64,000 bases of DNA from Casuarina equisetifolia (lineage: Eukaryota > Streptophyta > Magnoliopsida > Fagales > Casuarinaceae): the NCBI GenBank assembly GCA_028551475.1, contig CM052357.1:20812451-20876450 (forward strand), read 5' to 3'. Below are positions 1-15,098 of this stretch, piece after piece. The notes beneath the pieces were generated by a model. It did not search any database, was not told the origin of the DNA, and saw nothing but the letters and a program-made list of their open reading frames with translations. Each line of letters opens with the position of its first letter. Position 1 is the stretch's first letter. Both the position numbers and the translations under genes were made by a program.

Positions 1-440
1 TTATGTCTCCCGTCACCAACGTAGCTATCGGCCCCTTCTCCTCTTATTAGGTTTCTTCATGAGAATACAAAGGTACTGATTTCAATATTCACACATATAG
101 CTCTCACATAGCTATTCTCAATACTCACAGTAACTCACTTGATTCTCTCTTGGCTTGTAGCTACTATACAAAATAGCACTATCTGGTTGCTGCCCTCATG
201 AGGCACGAGTTGCCACCCTCATGAGACGTAACCCTCTCTCTTTTGGCCTTTAGGGTTTTCTTGTGATATTCCCTTTTTATACTAGCACCAAAAAGGGAAG
301 TCCTAGCTAGATATTGTTAAGAATCTTAATTGGATACCACTAAGAATCCTAATCAATGAAGAGGAAAATAATTCTTAAAATATTCCTATAACATACATGA
401 AATATATTTAGGTCTACTAATTTTCACTCCAATTCTAACA
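1..440 (-). mobile_element. LTR of a retrotransposon, cut by the window edge
   Basis: Read on the minus strand, this begins at 440 with TGTTAGAATTGGAG, the TG start typical of plant Copia LTRs. It contains a TATA-like box (revcomp of 271-281, TATAAAAAGGG) and runs off the left edge. The flank beyond 440 has no polypurine tract, so 440 is probably the outer 5' end of an element or solo LTR lying to the left. The partner LTR is not in the window. Confidence 0.5.
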
Positions 441-3420
441 CATCCTTGATAACATCGATCAGGAAGGTACCATCAATAACAAGAACAAATGACTGCAAAA
501 CTTCATATAGAGAGATTATCACTTGCATCGACACCATTTTCCTCCTGCTGCATCGAGGTATTCAGAAAGTGGAAAAGGGGTCAGAGGGGTTTGCTTGTAT
601 GGTTTACAGCTTCATGATCAAACAGGACTTGATAGCTGCATCAGTAATGGACTAAGGGATTTTAAAAAGGACTTGCGTACGTAGACTTGCATAGTGATTT
701 TTGAAGTGGTCCTATCCGTGGACGGCTTAAATTAAGAGGTTTTTGTCTTACAGATTGTGATGCGGTTAGAAAATGGTAGGTGCCATACACATGTAGGGTA
801 TAAGAAATTAAAGCATTTGGTCGCATCGTAATTTAGGCTAAAATAGGATAATATATAGATGTTCTTTTCGACAGCTTTAAAGATAAGAACTTGGAACAGG
901 AGGAATATTGTCACCTACCAATACCACATCGTCAAAAAAGGAGGTGAGCCTTTACGTAGTAAGGAAACTTTAGACAAAGAAAAGAAATTCCGCCATAAAT
1001 CATCCTCACGCGGAATCAACTGCAGAACAGTTTCTTCGACTCAACCACTTTGTTACGTGACCATTTCCCTTCATCTTCAGCCAAGAGAAAGTGTAGATCC
1101 AGCACAATGATAAACGAACAGGGTAGTTTATAACTTTGCTAAGAGCCTATACTTCTGAGCTACTGTGGTTCCATAGCCTGCAAGAAAAACTCAAGTTCGG
1201 CTGAATTATATTCATTCCTGTTAAACGGAAGGCCTTGAAAACAAGAAAAAAGAGAAGAAAGAATGTCTTGAAATGAAGTAAACTGATGAAGAGAAGTAAC
1301 TGTGATAATCAGGAAGTGCTTTATATGTGATATTGGCACGGCTCAATCAAATAACAGAGCTCTAGCCTGAGAGTGCTGTTTTCAGATTGAACCGTACCAA
1401 CATCTCATGCGGTTCTTGTTCAGAAGGAAAGTAGAACCTCCCTGTACATTCTCATCACGCAGCTCGTGAAGTTGCCTAAGCAGAAATAACAGTAAAGGAA
1501 CGATGAAATATAGTCACGGAAAAGATAGGTCCGCCTGGAAACGCAGACGTAAAAATGAGCTGCTCTTCAGTTGATTAACTAAAATTGGAAAACAGTCGAG
1601 CACAGAAAGAAAGCTTCTAGTGACTAATGGGTACAGAAAAAGAAACAAGAGAGGCGAAGGAGTAGGGATAAGTTTCTCTGGAGTAAATGGGCTGTCTTGC
1701 GGGAATCTCATATCTTAATGAGAGTGAGAGAGGAAAAAGAGGGAGAGAGAAGCATCGCATTGAATTTGCCAACAACCCCACAACAAAAAAGGTGGTGGGT
1801 ATATTAAATTCAAAGTTTGGACAGGGAAAAGCTCACAGAGGCAAAACCTTGATCTTTCATTTCATATATGATGAATATGGAAGATGGACAACATTCGGGT
1901 ATTGTGTCACAACATTTGCATTCAAAAGCATAAGAAAAGAAGTCTCTGGTTGGTGAGCTTAAGTTTTAGGTCCCTAGCTGGTATTCCACCAAACCAACGG
2001 TTGAATTCGAGGAAATATTGGTTTTACTGCAGATGGAAAAGAGAAATGCCATTTCACAGACTCTGTAAGTAGAGCCCTAGGCAAGTGGAAAAGCAAATGC
2101 CACTCACAGGCTGTAAATTGCCGCCCATGCATAGGGTAAACTTTCCAACAGACAGACAAAAATTGCCCTCTTTATTTTGTCTGTCTTTTAACTGCCAAAT
2201 AATGTAGAAGCTAAACCCCATTCATATCAAGACTTGGACTCCGTTCTAAGCATGTTCTTCTTTCTTCTTTTGAGAAAGTAAAGTTCTGACCATCTCACCA
2301 GAAACTTTTGTCCATAATTAACGCCTGGAAGTTGCACATTTTGAACTCGCAACCCACCGGATGGACCTGCATTTCATCAATAACATCAACTTCTGTCTGT
2401 CGCCACAGCCTCTCCCCCACATTGGATGGAGAGCCTACACAGTCGTCTCTAAGCTGCTGTTCTTATTTTACCCAAGACCGAAAGCGGAAAAATTCAGCTA
2501 AACTACGTGTTTTCCCACTAGAGCTAGAACATACGAAATCGAACTTGGCTTTTCCACAGACCTAACATGACTAATATATAAATCTGTGGTGGAATCTGAC
2601 GCACATTACTGTATAATCTTGGAATTCTACCTACTTGTAGGCCAGCCTCCCCGGCTTTGATTTTTCTTATTAATTTGTCAAGTTGACCTTCAAAGCTTTA
2701 TGTAGGCTCATCTAAATACCACAGAACTAGGAATTGCGGACCAGGATATGAGGCCAAACTGATGAATAAGTATACTTCACTGAGATTGTCTTCACGTGTA
2801 TTCAGATGCATGTTTGGACGAGTAAAAAGTGTATTAGCAGTGACAACGCAAGCTGGAGCAAAAAAGTACACGTTCACATAAAAGTAAGGGAAGAGAATAT
2901 GATTAACCAGAAGCCATGAATCGTAGGAGCCTAGAGTGGTCTCGCCTATGAATAGATTCATTCCTCACTTGTTGTTGTCAGAATTCATGCGTAAATAATG
3001 GTATCGGTTGAAGCATGTTCCCGTAATAAAAGTGTACTGCATCCAGTGACAGGACAAAGGTGAAAAACCGGTTGAGTAAAACCCAAGTGACATAAATGTG
3101 TGATTTTGCAGGTGTTTTTGTACGTGAGACAGAAGAGTCTGAAAAGGCGCATGAATTTCCGGAGGGAGCTTGTTCTATTTGCTCTCCTTTCAAACTTTTT
3201 CTTAAACAGTATACATTTATTGGTGAAGCAAGGGAAAGGTGGATTCGGAGAGCTCCTGGGAGATTGACATGGATCGTTCAATACATTCATTCACAACAAA
3301 GATAACGACCCCAAAGATTTTACATAGTTTAAAATAAATCAATCTTTATGTCCATAGAAGATAGTAATCTATCACTATTTAAAAATTTCATATATTTAAG
3401 AGTTGTCTATCACAACTTCT
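441..3420. other. Intergenic, no gene recognised
   Basis: About 3 kb with only short open frames (at most 101 codons) and no recognisable domain. Codon content does not suggest exons. A weak local duplication of about 60 bp is visible at 2033-2120, where two GGAAAAG..AAATGCCA..CACAG motifs are spaced about 55 bp apart. Nothing else can be supported. Confidence 0.4.
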
Positions 3421-3821
3421 AGATGGAGATAGCACTTGTTCTCCACCTAAGATGGGAGAAAGGAGATCTTAAGTTTACAAGGAGGATTTGGCAATATCAT
3501 ATAATAGGCAGGTCTTTTGGATTGAAATTTTAAGCTTATGATAAAGAGGGATTACAATCACTCATTCTCTGCCGCTAATGGTCCTAAGCATTAAAGGGCT
3601 TACTGATCGTATCAAGAAGTAGGAGCCAAATGAATAAGGGACCCTAACTATCACAGGGAGGATAATGCCAATTTAGGTGGAGTAGAACATGACAAATCTT
3701 AAATGGAAATGACACTTGTCCTCCACATAGGATGGGAGAAGGCATAATCTTAGGGTTATGGGGAGGACTTGGTAATATCACCTAAAAAACATGTCTTTTT
3801 TGTTGGAATTTCAAGCTCATA
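3421..3821. repeat. Pair of 121-bp direct repeats
   Basis: Copy A is 3421-3541 and copy B is 3701-3821, about 75% identical by eye. Shared blocks include CTCCACNTANGATGGGAGAA, GGAGGAYTTGG and AATATCA. The spacer is 159 bp. It could be the remains of a small terminal-repeat element; a GTATCAAGAAGTAGGAGCC stretch at about 3617 faintly resembles a primer-binding site, but ends and target duplications are not visible. Confidence 0.5.
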
Positions 3822-4797
3822 ACATTTTAGAGAATTTTTTCTCTCTTCTAACTTTATTCTTCCTCTTTTTTCTTTTTTTTTTCTCTCTCTCTTTTTTTCT
3901 TTTTAAATTATGATGGTTCACTAAATGACACAATAGACAAAAAGTTTCTGAAGCCCCATATTTTTAGGCAACTTATAAGAATAAATACAATTTTTTTATC
4001 TCTATTTTTAACTGTACAACTAACAAAATCATTAGCTTAAAAGATATAATCAAGGAGTTGAGAATAATTCCTATTCACAACTATGTCTCATGCTGATGTT
4101 CTACTTCTTGGGTTCCATTCCAAAATCTCTTTCTAACTCAGCTAAATCACAGTATAGATTTTCTTCCAAATAGCTTATAAAAGTGAGACAACTAAGCTAG
4201 GTGAACGGATGAGAAAATTACAGTGTAACCTCCATCCTAAAGAAAGCACCCTGGATTAACATGGCGAAACAAAAACATTACCATATGAAGAATTAGGTAC
4301 ATAACTTCAAGGATCGAAAACAAATCAATTATGGCTAAAATTTTCAAGCTTTACAAGGATAGAGGCAAATACAAAGGGAATTGCCCAACCCTTATATCCC
4401 AAGTTATCCCAAACGACACTTGCACCTGCTCCCACGACATATCCCAATCTTTACGTGAATTAATGCATGTGTCTCCATCTTCTCCTACACACAAAGAACA
4501 ACCTCACGTTTGACGAGTCCTTTCACGTGCAAAACCTGCAATGCACTATCCTGCAACCTATTCTACCATCTTTTAACATATTGTTGGTACCAAACCCTAG
4601 CTTTCATGAAACGTCTAAATGTTGTTTTCTTTGTTACAACGGAAGGTTTTTTATATAAGGTTTGTGAACAACTAACTATAATAACTTATTGATAATGGAA
4701 TTATAAGATTTGACTAAAATAAGCAAAATACATGATACACCGAGATACATGCTAATGACATGATTCTATAGTTGGATAAGAGAACCCCAACAAATAT

Positions 4798-4803
4798 GAG
4801 AGA

Positions 4804-4867
<64 letters not shown>
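4798..4867. repeat. (GA)n microsatellite
   Basis: Roughly 70 bp of GA dinucleotide repeats with one GGG interruption near 4807. It creates spurious Glu-Arg and Ser-Leu open frames on the two strands. Confidence 0.98.
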
Positions 4868-4870
<3 letters not shown>

Positions 4871-5823
4871 GATGAACCATATCTGGTTGCAGTTTCCTGG
4901 AAGCGAACAGGGAAACAGGGATCGTGGATGCTCTTTCCATTCATTTGTAGGCGTTATGATGTACTTGGGAATCTTAAGACATTAAAGAGACAAGAGAAGC
5001 TGGTCGTTCCACTGTTGAAGAAGACTACCGAAGGTACTGGTTGGCCTTTGGCATAGAACACGGACGAACGTGGGAGATCAATAGTTTTAGTCTCTTAGAT
5101 TTGGTGAATCACACTGATGTTGCAATTATAGATACTTCACGAAGATGCCTTCCGTGATCTAATGTCTTTGCTAGTTCTGCACATCTTTTCGTCGGGTAGC
5201 CTTTTTGGGTCCATAAACAGTAGCTTTTAGGATTCTCCAAGGAAAAATTCTAAATTTTCCTCCATGTTTTGATTTGAATGAGTTCATGTTAATTTAAGCC
5301 TTCACCAAAGTTGCTTATTATAGTAATCAAACAAAAGAGATGTAGAAGAGAACTTTAATCATGATTTTGAAAACTAACTTATTTGGTATATATGAAAAAT
5401 ATCAAAAAAAGTTCATTAAAAAATGTTATGATTTATAGTTATTACATCCAAAAGTTTAAGTTATTAACTATTAACTAAGTACAAATCATTTTATTTGAAT
5501 ATTATCAACAACTCTAATCCCATAAGTTGGAGTTTGCCACAGGCTTTATAAGCCCATGACAGAATTACACTTCTAGGTTACAAATATCTAAAAAATTCTT
5601 CGGTTGAATGAAAAGACAGTACCTTCAAATGTATGGACATTGGCCCAACTGAGCCAAGCCTAACCCAATGTTTCACGCAGAGGAACGACATCGTTTGGGA
5701 AAGAGTGAATCACGCAACTAATCTTGCTTTCAAACAAGCAATCGAATCCCACATTGAGAAAGCCACAAGCATTTGTTCCGTGGGGGAATTGGAAAGAAAG
5801 GAAGCCCCTTCAAGTTTCTTGGC

Positions 5824-5833
5824 TATATTTAAA
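5824..5833 (+). promoter_or_regulatory. Putative TATA box of the ATG8 gene
   Basis: TATATTTAAA lies about 150 bp upstream of a likely 5'UTR splice donor (TTCG|GTATGT near 5969) and about 300 bp before the start codon. Position and context fit a core promoter, but the transcription start is not visible in sequence alone. Confidence 0.4.
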
Positions 5834-6129
5834 ATCCTTAATTTTGCAGCCCCTTGAGTACTCTTTCTTCCTGATTGTGACCCTTTGCTCTAGTTCCAAT
5901 CGTTTGATCAATCATTCGACCATTTAATTAGCGTCTGGGACCTCGCAACCATTCCCTTTTCGTGTTCGGTATGTAAACCCTCGGTTTTTTTTTTTTTTTT
6001 TAATGAATGTTGTTTCTTTCCTTCATTTTATTGGGATTTTGGTTATGCGGGTGAGAGAGGATTGTTGTGGGGTTTGTGATGTTTCGGTGTTTGGTTCCCT
6101 CAGGGAGTAATCGTCGCGCGGACTTAGCC

Positions 6130-9373
<3,244 letters not shown>

Positions 9374-9699
9374 GAGCCTTAATACCAATTGATGTAAATA
9401 AGACTTGGAAGTAGTAAATTCTCAGTATTCTCTCTCAAGTCAATGCCTTATCTGCTTGTCCATTGTTATTAAATTTGGTCCCAATTTGGATTAATTTCCC
9501 AAATTGGTTTGAAACTATTGTGGTATCTTTTCCATGGAATTCGAATCTAAGAAATCCCTCATTCACTAGTTTAAAGTTTCAGCCATTGATGTTCTTCCTC
9601 TCAAAGTATTCTTTGTTATGAGGGCAAAAAAAAAAAAAAGAAAAAAAGGAAGCTGCACACTGCAATCCCACAGCATTTCCAATATTCTTGGTCTGGGAT
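9374..9699. other. ATG8 3' UTR and spacer
   Basis: AT-rich sequence follows the TGA at 9371-9373, with a poly-A tract at about 9628-9640. No further gene is seen. Confidence 0.5.
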
Positions 9700-10536
9700 T
9701 GAAAGCATCAACCTTTGCTCTCTCTGAATCAAGAGAAGTTAATGCAGGCAAATTATATCCATCTACAACTAGTAGAGTGCTGATCAATTTGATGGGTGTG
9801 CTCTCTTCGATTTCTGCAGAGAAAGGTAAATGGCTTGCTTTTTACAGTAGAAGCCGAAAATCAAATTGAAATTAGAGTAGCTTGTGTATATGGCTGTCTC
9901 GGCCTGTGTGGTTACGAGCGCTTTTTCCGTGGCAAAGAGAGAGTAAACGTCGTAGAGGCCAACAAGGAACCAGATTGAGAGGCTGAAGAGTTAATGCCAA
10001 ATAGGAAGTGTGAAAGAAGTTTCAAACAACATAAAGAAAGGGTCGCATGGCGGTGGGCCTCTTTGTTAACCTGATTGTTCACTTTGAAAAAGGACTTACC
10101 AACTCAAGAGCTGTAATTGCCATCCGAGGAGGCAAACTTTGCTTCATATCTTCCCATGTCGATTACACCTTTAATTATCATCCTAATCATGTCGCATCTT
10201 CTACTTATTTAAGTGGCCCAACATGTTTTTCATTGTCTTCATCCCTTAATTGTTGCTTTGGAGATTTGCCCATGCCGCCACCCCTTTGACCAGAGTTCGA
10301 CCAGGACCAGCTCCACGACCAGCTTTCTGACCATCGGAGTTAAAGTTGAGAAGAAAATAAAGGTACATACCATGCTTGAGATCTTGAAAGAAAAACTTCA
10401 CCAAATTGGGTGCTTCAGTGGCAGCACCCGAGAGAAAAGATAGTTTGAAACAAAAGCCAAAATGGACAATGGCTGTGTTTGTAAGGTAGTAATTTCAATA
10501 TGTGCTTTTGTTCATCAGACAGCTTCCATCCATGGA

Positions 10537-10568
<32 letters not shown>

Positions 10569-10700
10569 ATTTGGAGTCTTGGTCCACTTTTTCTTTTTCC
10601 TCTTTTCTTTCTGGGGTTTCAAAGCTTTCACTTGTAATAATGGTCGGCATGTTGGGGACTTGGTCCCTATCTCATCCAGACAATACCGGTCAATTTCGAT
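9700..10700. pseudogene. Gene-less copy of a segmental duplication
   Basis: This is homologous to 12395-14170. Matching blocks include the stretch near 9755 (GGCAAATTATATCCA against GGCAAATTTTATCCA at 12467), CTTTTTACAGTAGAAG (9838 / 12560), AAGGAACCAGATTGAGA (9963 / 13448), TTTAATTATCATCCTAATCAT (10171 / 13653) and the CCATGGAAAGAAAGA block (10530 / 14024). Order is preserved. The roughly 750 bp that hold the 79-codon gene and its 5' intron in the other copy are absent here; the junction lies around 9890-9945. Some 5' flank and 3' flank therefore survive without any coding exon. It is best read as a deleted duplicate. Confidence 0.7.
10536..10568. repeat. (GAAA)n microsatellite
   Basis: About eight AAGA/GAAA units. 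The other copy of the duplication has only two units at about 14030, so the repeat expanded in this copy. Confidence 0.95.
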
Positions 10701-12394
10701 ATCAGTGCTTCCCAGAATCGTCCATATAATGGAAATTTATAAATCAATAAGAGATTTTGAATTCTCGTGCTTATAACTTCATCAAATGCTTTGGTATAAA
10801 GCAAAGTTACAGAGACAATAATAGACGTTTGCGCGTGTTCAGTAACCTAGGTTCCCCTTCTCTCGGTAAGGTGCTTCTGCAAGGCTCCTTAATTGAGCCA
10901 AGTCAGATCACCCTTGCTCTCCTACAGTAGCCTTTACATACACACGCACAAGTCTACAACTGCCTTAAATGGCTAATACAAAAGGTTTTCCATCGCGTCA
11001 AGCGCAAAGTGCATCATGAAATGCAATAAGTGCAGAGTCACTTTGTCATATAAAGCATAACAGAGAACAAGATAGCCGAGTATAATGCTACCATTCAGTG
11101 ACTATTTGAGTATTCTTAGCGATAATCAATGTTCATGAAGATGTAATGTTTTTCACCTTCTCATATGTGAAATAAAATGTGCTTCAAACGTTTATTGAAT
11201 TTATCTTAGACAATTATGTAACAGATCCCTCTAATAGAACTCATGGATGGTTCACTCCTAACAGATTTTTCCCAGATCAAGAAAAGAACCCTAGACTAAC
11301 GTATCAGTAAATAGCAACTCACAAACAAAGAATAATGAGATGGCTGTAACATTCACTTCATTCATAAAACAAAACACTAATAACCTTGACATGAAAAAAA
11401 AAATTAGAAGGTAATTTATAAAAAGATGGATTCCTCTTTTCAATACTTTACAATTTTAAGTTAAATATCAATATTTTTCTATAAAATCTTACCTAGTATC
11501 ATGACTTAGATTCTAACTTAGCACCCTCAAGGATATGAGTAAAAAATTCACATAGTAAAAATGGCATCAAAGTGTAGTGTAGGTTGGATCATTGTGATAA
11601 GAGACATGTCAAATGAACAATATAAAAGTTGTCTTACATTGCTAAAGAATTCATTGAGAATTTAAGTTCAATATTTTGTCATTTTATTTATAGATAAGAT
11701 TACAATGAGAGTTGTTACCTCACTACTTGAGGTAAGGAACTATGTTAAGTCACACACATAAAAATAAATAAAACAATAAAAAGAATTTTAAAGAGTAAAT
11801 TATAAAAAGATAAGTTCTTTCACTTAATGTTTGAGGATTTTAAGTTGAATATTAGTCATCCTCTATAAAATTTAATAAACGCATTAGCAATAATTCAAAC
11901 ACTTACAATTGATATGAAAATAAATGCAAACAAATTCTCCTACTTATAGCAGGAAAAAGTTCAAACTAGATTTCTGACCACTCAAAGGCTCAACAAACTA
12001 AATTGAACTACAGACCTGACCTTCTTCGTCATTAAACTGCAACATTATAGGTCGTAAAAATTTGTGGAGCTCGACAGCAATGAGAGGATGAAAATCTAAG
12101 GGTTTGCAAAGTTCAAAGGGTCTATTGCTTTGATATCATGCCATTAGACTAAGGGTAAGGAAGAAAGGCTGGTTGGGAGAAAAGCCCAAAATTGAAACAA
12201 AGCCAATCCAACAAGAGACTGAGAGAATTTTATAAACTAGTTTTGGTTTTATAGTGTAAAAGTGATCCCAATGTGTGTGGGGGAAAGGGAGAAATAACAA
12301 AGGAAAGAAAACCTGCAACGCTTTTTCCTTTGTAATATTCCCATCAATGAGATATTGAGAAGATTTTCTCGATACTTCCCATATCAAATTCGTA
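10701..12394. other. AT-rich intergenic region
   Basis: No gene is recognised. Two similar stretches, about 11404-11520 and 11797-11905, share AATTATAAAAAGAT..TTTTAAGTTRAATAT and CTATAAAAT, suggesting decayed direct repeats of an old element. No domain or boundary can be given. Confidence 0.4.
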
Positions 12395-14170
12395 TATCCA
12401 TCACTCTGAAATAGAATATATAGCGTTTGTAGTTGCTCTCTCTCCATCAAATGAGCTAAATACCGGCAAATTTTATCCACCAACAGTTTGGTAGAGTGCT
12501 GCTCGATTTGATGGATGGCCCTGTTCTATTTCCAAAGAGAAAGCAAGAGTAAATGGGCGTGCTTTTTACAGTAGAAGACCAAAATTAAATCAAATTCAGA
12601 GTAGCTTGTGGACAAGGCTGGCTGCCTCAACCATCATGTCTCTTGATCAAACTCAACAGTGGTTACAAACTTCCCTCTGATTTTGTTTTCTAATACAAAG
12701 GGATCTGTTCATTTAGAAGTGCTTTTTCTCTGGCATTGATTCTTGACCCATTTGAAGCTAGCTGAAGCCCCGCTCTTGATCTTTTGCGCTCCCACCATTG
12801 CAGTTGCTTTGGCTCTCCCAAATCCGGCTTTTCCACTGTTTTTCTTGTTGCTTTGTTCCTTTTTGGTATTCGAGCTTCCATCTTCCTCCATGGCGCCGAT
12901 CCCTCCAACACCCCATTGATCTGCCCAGCTTGGTCCTTCTGCAGCCATATGGTCTTTTGTGTTTCTACCGCAACCTAATATCTCAAACGAAAACCATCAA
13001 CCAGTTGAAAAATGCATGAACACCAACGCGACAGGCCTACCAACTAATAAAATTCACAAACTGAAGGAGAAATCAGAGATGTGCTACTTATAAGCCCGGC
13101 TTATTTCAACGACTCCTTTAGGAGTACTCTCGAAGTTTTCAAGAAAGATAAAGCAAAGCAGCCACTACCTTTTCCTAGCAATCAACCAGACTGGTTTCAC
13201 GTTTCCACCCGACATGATTTTCCATGGTAAATACCAAAATAAAAAGCAGATGAAGCAATCATATCCAGGTGACACAAAAGGAAAAAAAAAAAAAAAAAAA
13301 AAACAACGACAACAAACATGAAAGCATTTTCAGGTGAATCATTACGTCCTCGTAGAATCAAAGAAGAAGATCTAACCAAGGGGGAGGTTTGGTTGGGGGA
13401 TGAACACACAGAGTGAGAGAGAGAGAGTACCTCGTAAGGGCGAACAAAGGAACCAGATTGAGATGCTTAAGAGTTAATGGCAAATAGGAAGTGTTGAAAG
13501 GAGTTTTAAAGAAGATAAACAAGTGGTCAGATGTCGGTGGATTTGCCTTTCAACCCCGTCGTTCACTTTAAAAAAGGGACTAGCCAACTCAGGACTTGCA
13601 GTTTCCGTCTGGCGAAGCAAACTTGGTTCCATATTTTTCCTTATTTATTACTTCTTTAATTATCATCCTAATCATATCGCAACTTCTACTTATTAAACTG
13701 ACCCACCATGCTTTTCATCCTCATCAACCCTGAATTATTATTGCTTTTGGGTTTACCTATCCCACCACCCATTTTGACCCCAGTTCCACTAGGGTCAGGT
13801 TGATCACCACCTCTTTTGCTTGTCTACCTGACCATGCTAAACATATCCGGGTTGAATTCTTACAACAAAACAAATCTCGTGCCCCACATGCGGATATGAG
13901 GGAGCACGTCACTTCCCTCTGCCTTACAAATCATTTCATATTAAGACACTAATAATAAGTAATAAAAATAACTTGACTTTTTTCCTTAAAACAAGTAAGT
14001 TCAAGATGGGCTATAATTTCCGCCCATGGAAAGAAAGATACCACCAGATCCACTTCTTCATTTTATTTTCGTTGTTCTTTCTGTGGTTTCAATGGTTTCG
14101 GTTGTGAATATGGTTGGCATGTCGGGTATTCGGTCTCTGTAGGGCAGCGTGACAGCAACATCCATAAAAG
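12395..14170. repeat. Gene-bearing copy of the segmental duplication
   Basis: Partner of 9700-10700 in direct orientation, about 1.7 kb apart. It is longer because it retains the minus-strand 79-codon gene with its 5'UTR intron (12690-13430). A poly-A run of about 23 residues lies at 13281-13303 inside that intron. Confidence 0.7.
12709..12948 (-). CDS. Small conserved-type plant protein, function unknown
   Basis: Single coding exon of 79 aa starting MAAEGPSWADQWG. The N-terminal part is acidic and Gly-rich (GGIGAMEEDG) and is followed by a Lys/Asn-rich linker. The C-terminal half is strongly basic and has the look of an amphipathic region (GFGRAKATAMVGAQK, FKWVKNQCQRK). I recall short plant proteins with the same SWADQWG start and VGAQK..KWVKNQCQ end, but no assigned function, so none is proposed. 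There is no signal peptide or membrane helix. A plausible 5'UTR intron runs from donor GAG|GTACTC at 13430 to acceptor TTAG at 12975. The ATG is chosen because the longer minus frame in another phase shows no such organised composition. Confidence 0.7.
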   Translation of the reverse strand: MAAEGPSWADQWGVGGIGAMEEDGSSNTKKEQSNKKNSGKAGFGRAKATAMVGAQKIKSGASASFKWVKNQCQRKSTSK

Positions 14171-15098
14171 ATAATCATCGAACCTAAATAAGTTTGTATG
14201 GTAGAAACTATTCCTTCCATTATTCTCTTTTTCTTTCTGTGTAATGAATGTCAACAACCATTACTGTTTATTATAAAACTGGACGAATTTTAGAAAAGTG
14301 CTGCTTAGGCAGAAAGGACCCATCACAGACACCACCTCTTCATAATCCCATATAAAAACACCTAAAAGGGGTCTTCATTTAATTTAATCATTAAAAAATA
14401 TAGTTGAAAAAAATAAATAATGAAAACAACGGGCTCTTTATTTAATTGTGGGGAATAAACCCCATTTCATTTTTCTTAGTAATTGGCAACAAATCCAAAT
14501 CATTGGAGTGCAGGGATTTTATCCTTTAGATAATACCTGTCACACGAAAGAAGATAAGGGAGTTTTAAGTTTTTTAATACGGAAGATAGTTATGGAACAA
14601 CCAAAAATAGAAATATGGACTATAGCTAGGTCACAAGGAGACAGGAGACAGACCCAAGATATAGATCTAATCTCACAACGTTTTGACCTTCATTATATTT
14701 TTTAAACCCATCCGTAATGTCTCATTCTACTACTCATTATAACGACAAGCTTTTGCGGCGGAAACTGTAGCCTCAACAAGTCAAGTACTATCCGTTTCAC
14801 CTATCGTAGACAAGATGCTTCCAAATTGAGAGAAAACAGCAGCAGATCATTACCTAATTACTTCAGATGAAAATTAAGTATTTAACTCAGAACAAAATTG
14901 GGAGCAACGATTTTGGCAAACCAAGCGGTGTACCTTTCCTGGTTCAGAAAGTGTTGCCGAATCTTTGTATAAGCAAAGCACAAGTCGCCTATTCGTTAAA
15001 TCAAATGGTATATCTACAAACACACGCAATGCAACAAACAGCCACCCCTTTTTCCTCGTTTCTTTGTTATCCTTTCCTTCTTTCCCGGACACAGATGT
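14171..15098. other. Spacer and 3' region of the ankyrin gene
   Basis: AT-rich, with only short unconvincing frames. The part adjacent to 15098 should be the 3'UTR of the minus-strand ankyrin gene. Confidence 0.4.

Noticed and set aside
4714-5056. Poly Glu-Arg / Ser-Leu open frames.
   Set aside because: Pure consequence of the (GA)n microsatellite.
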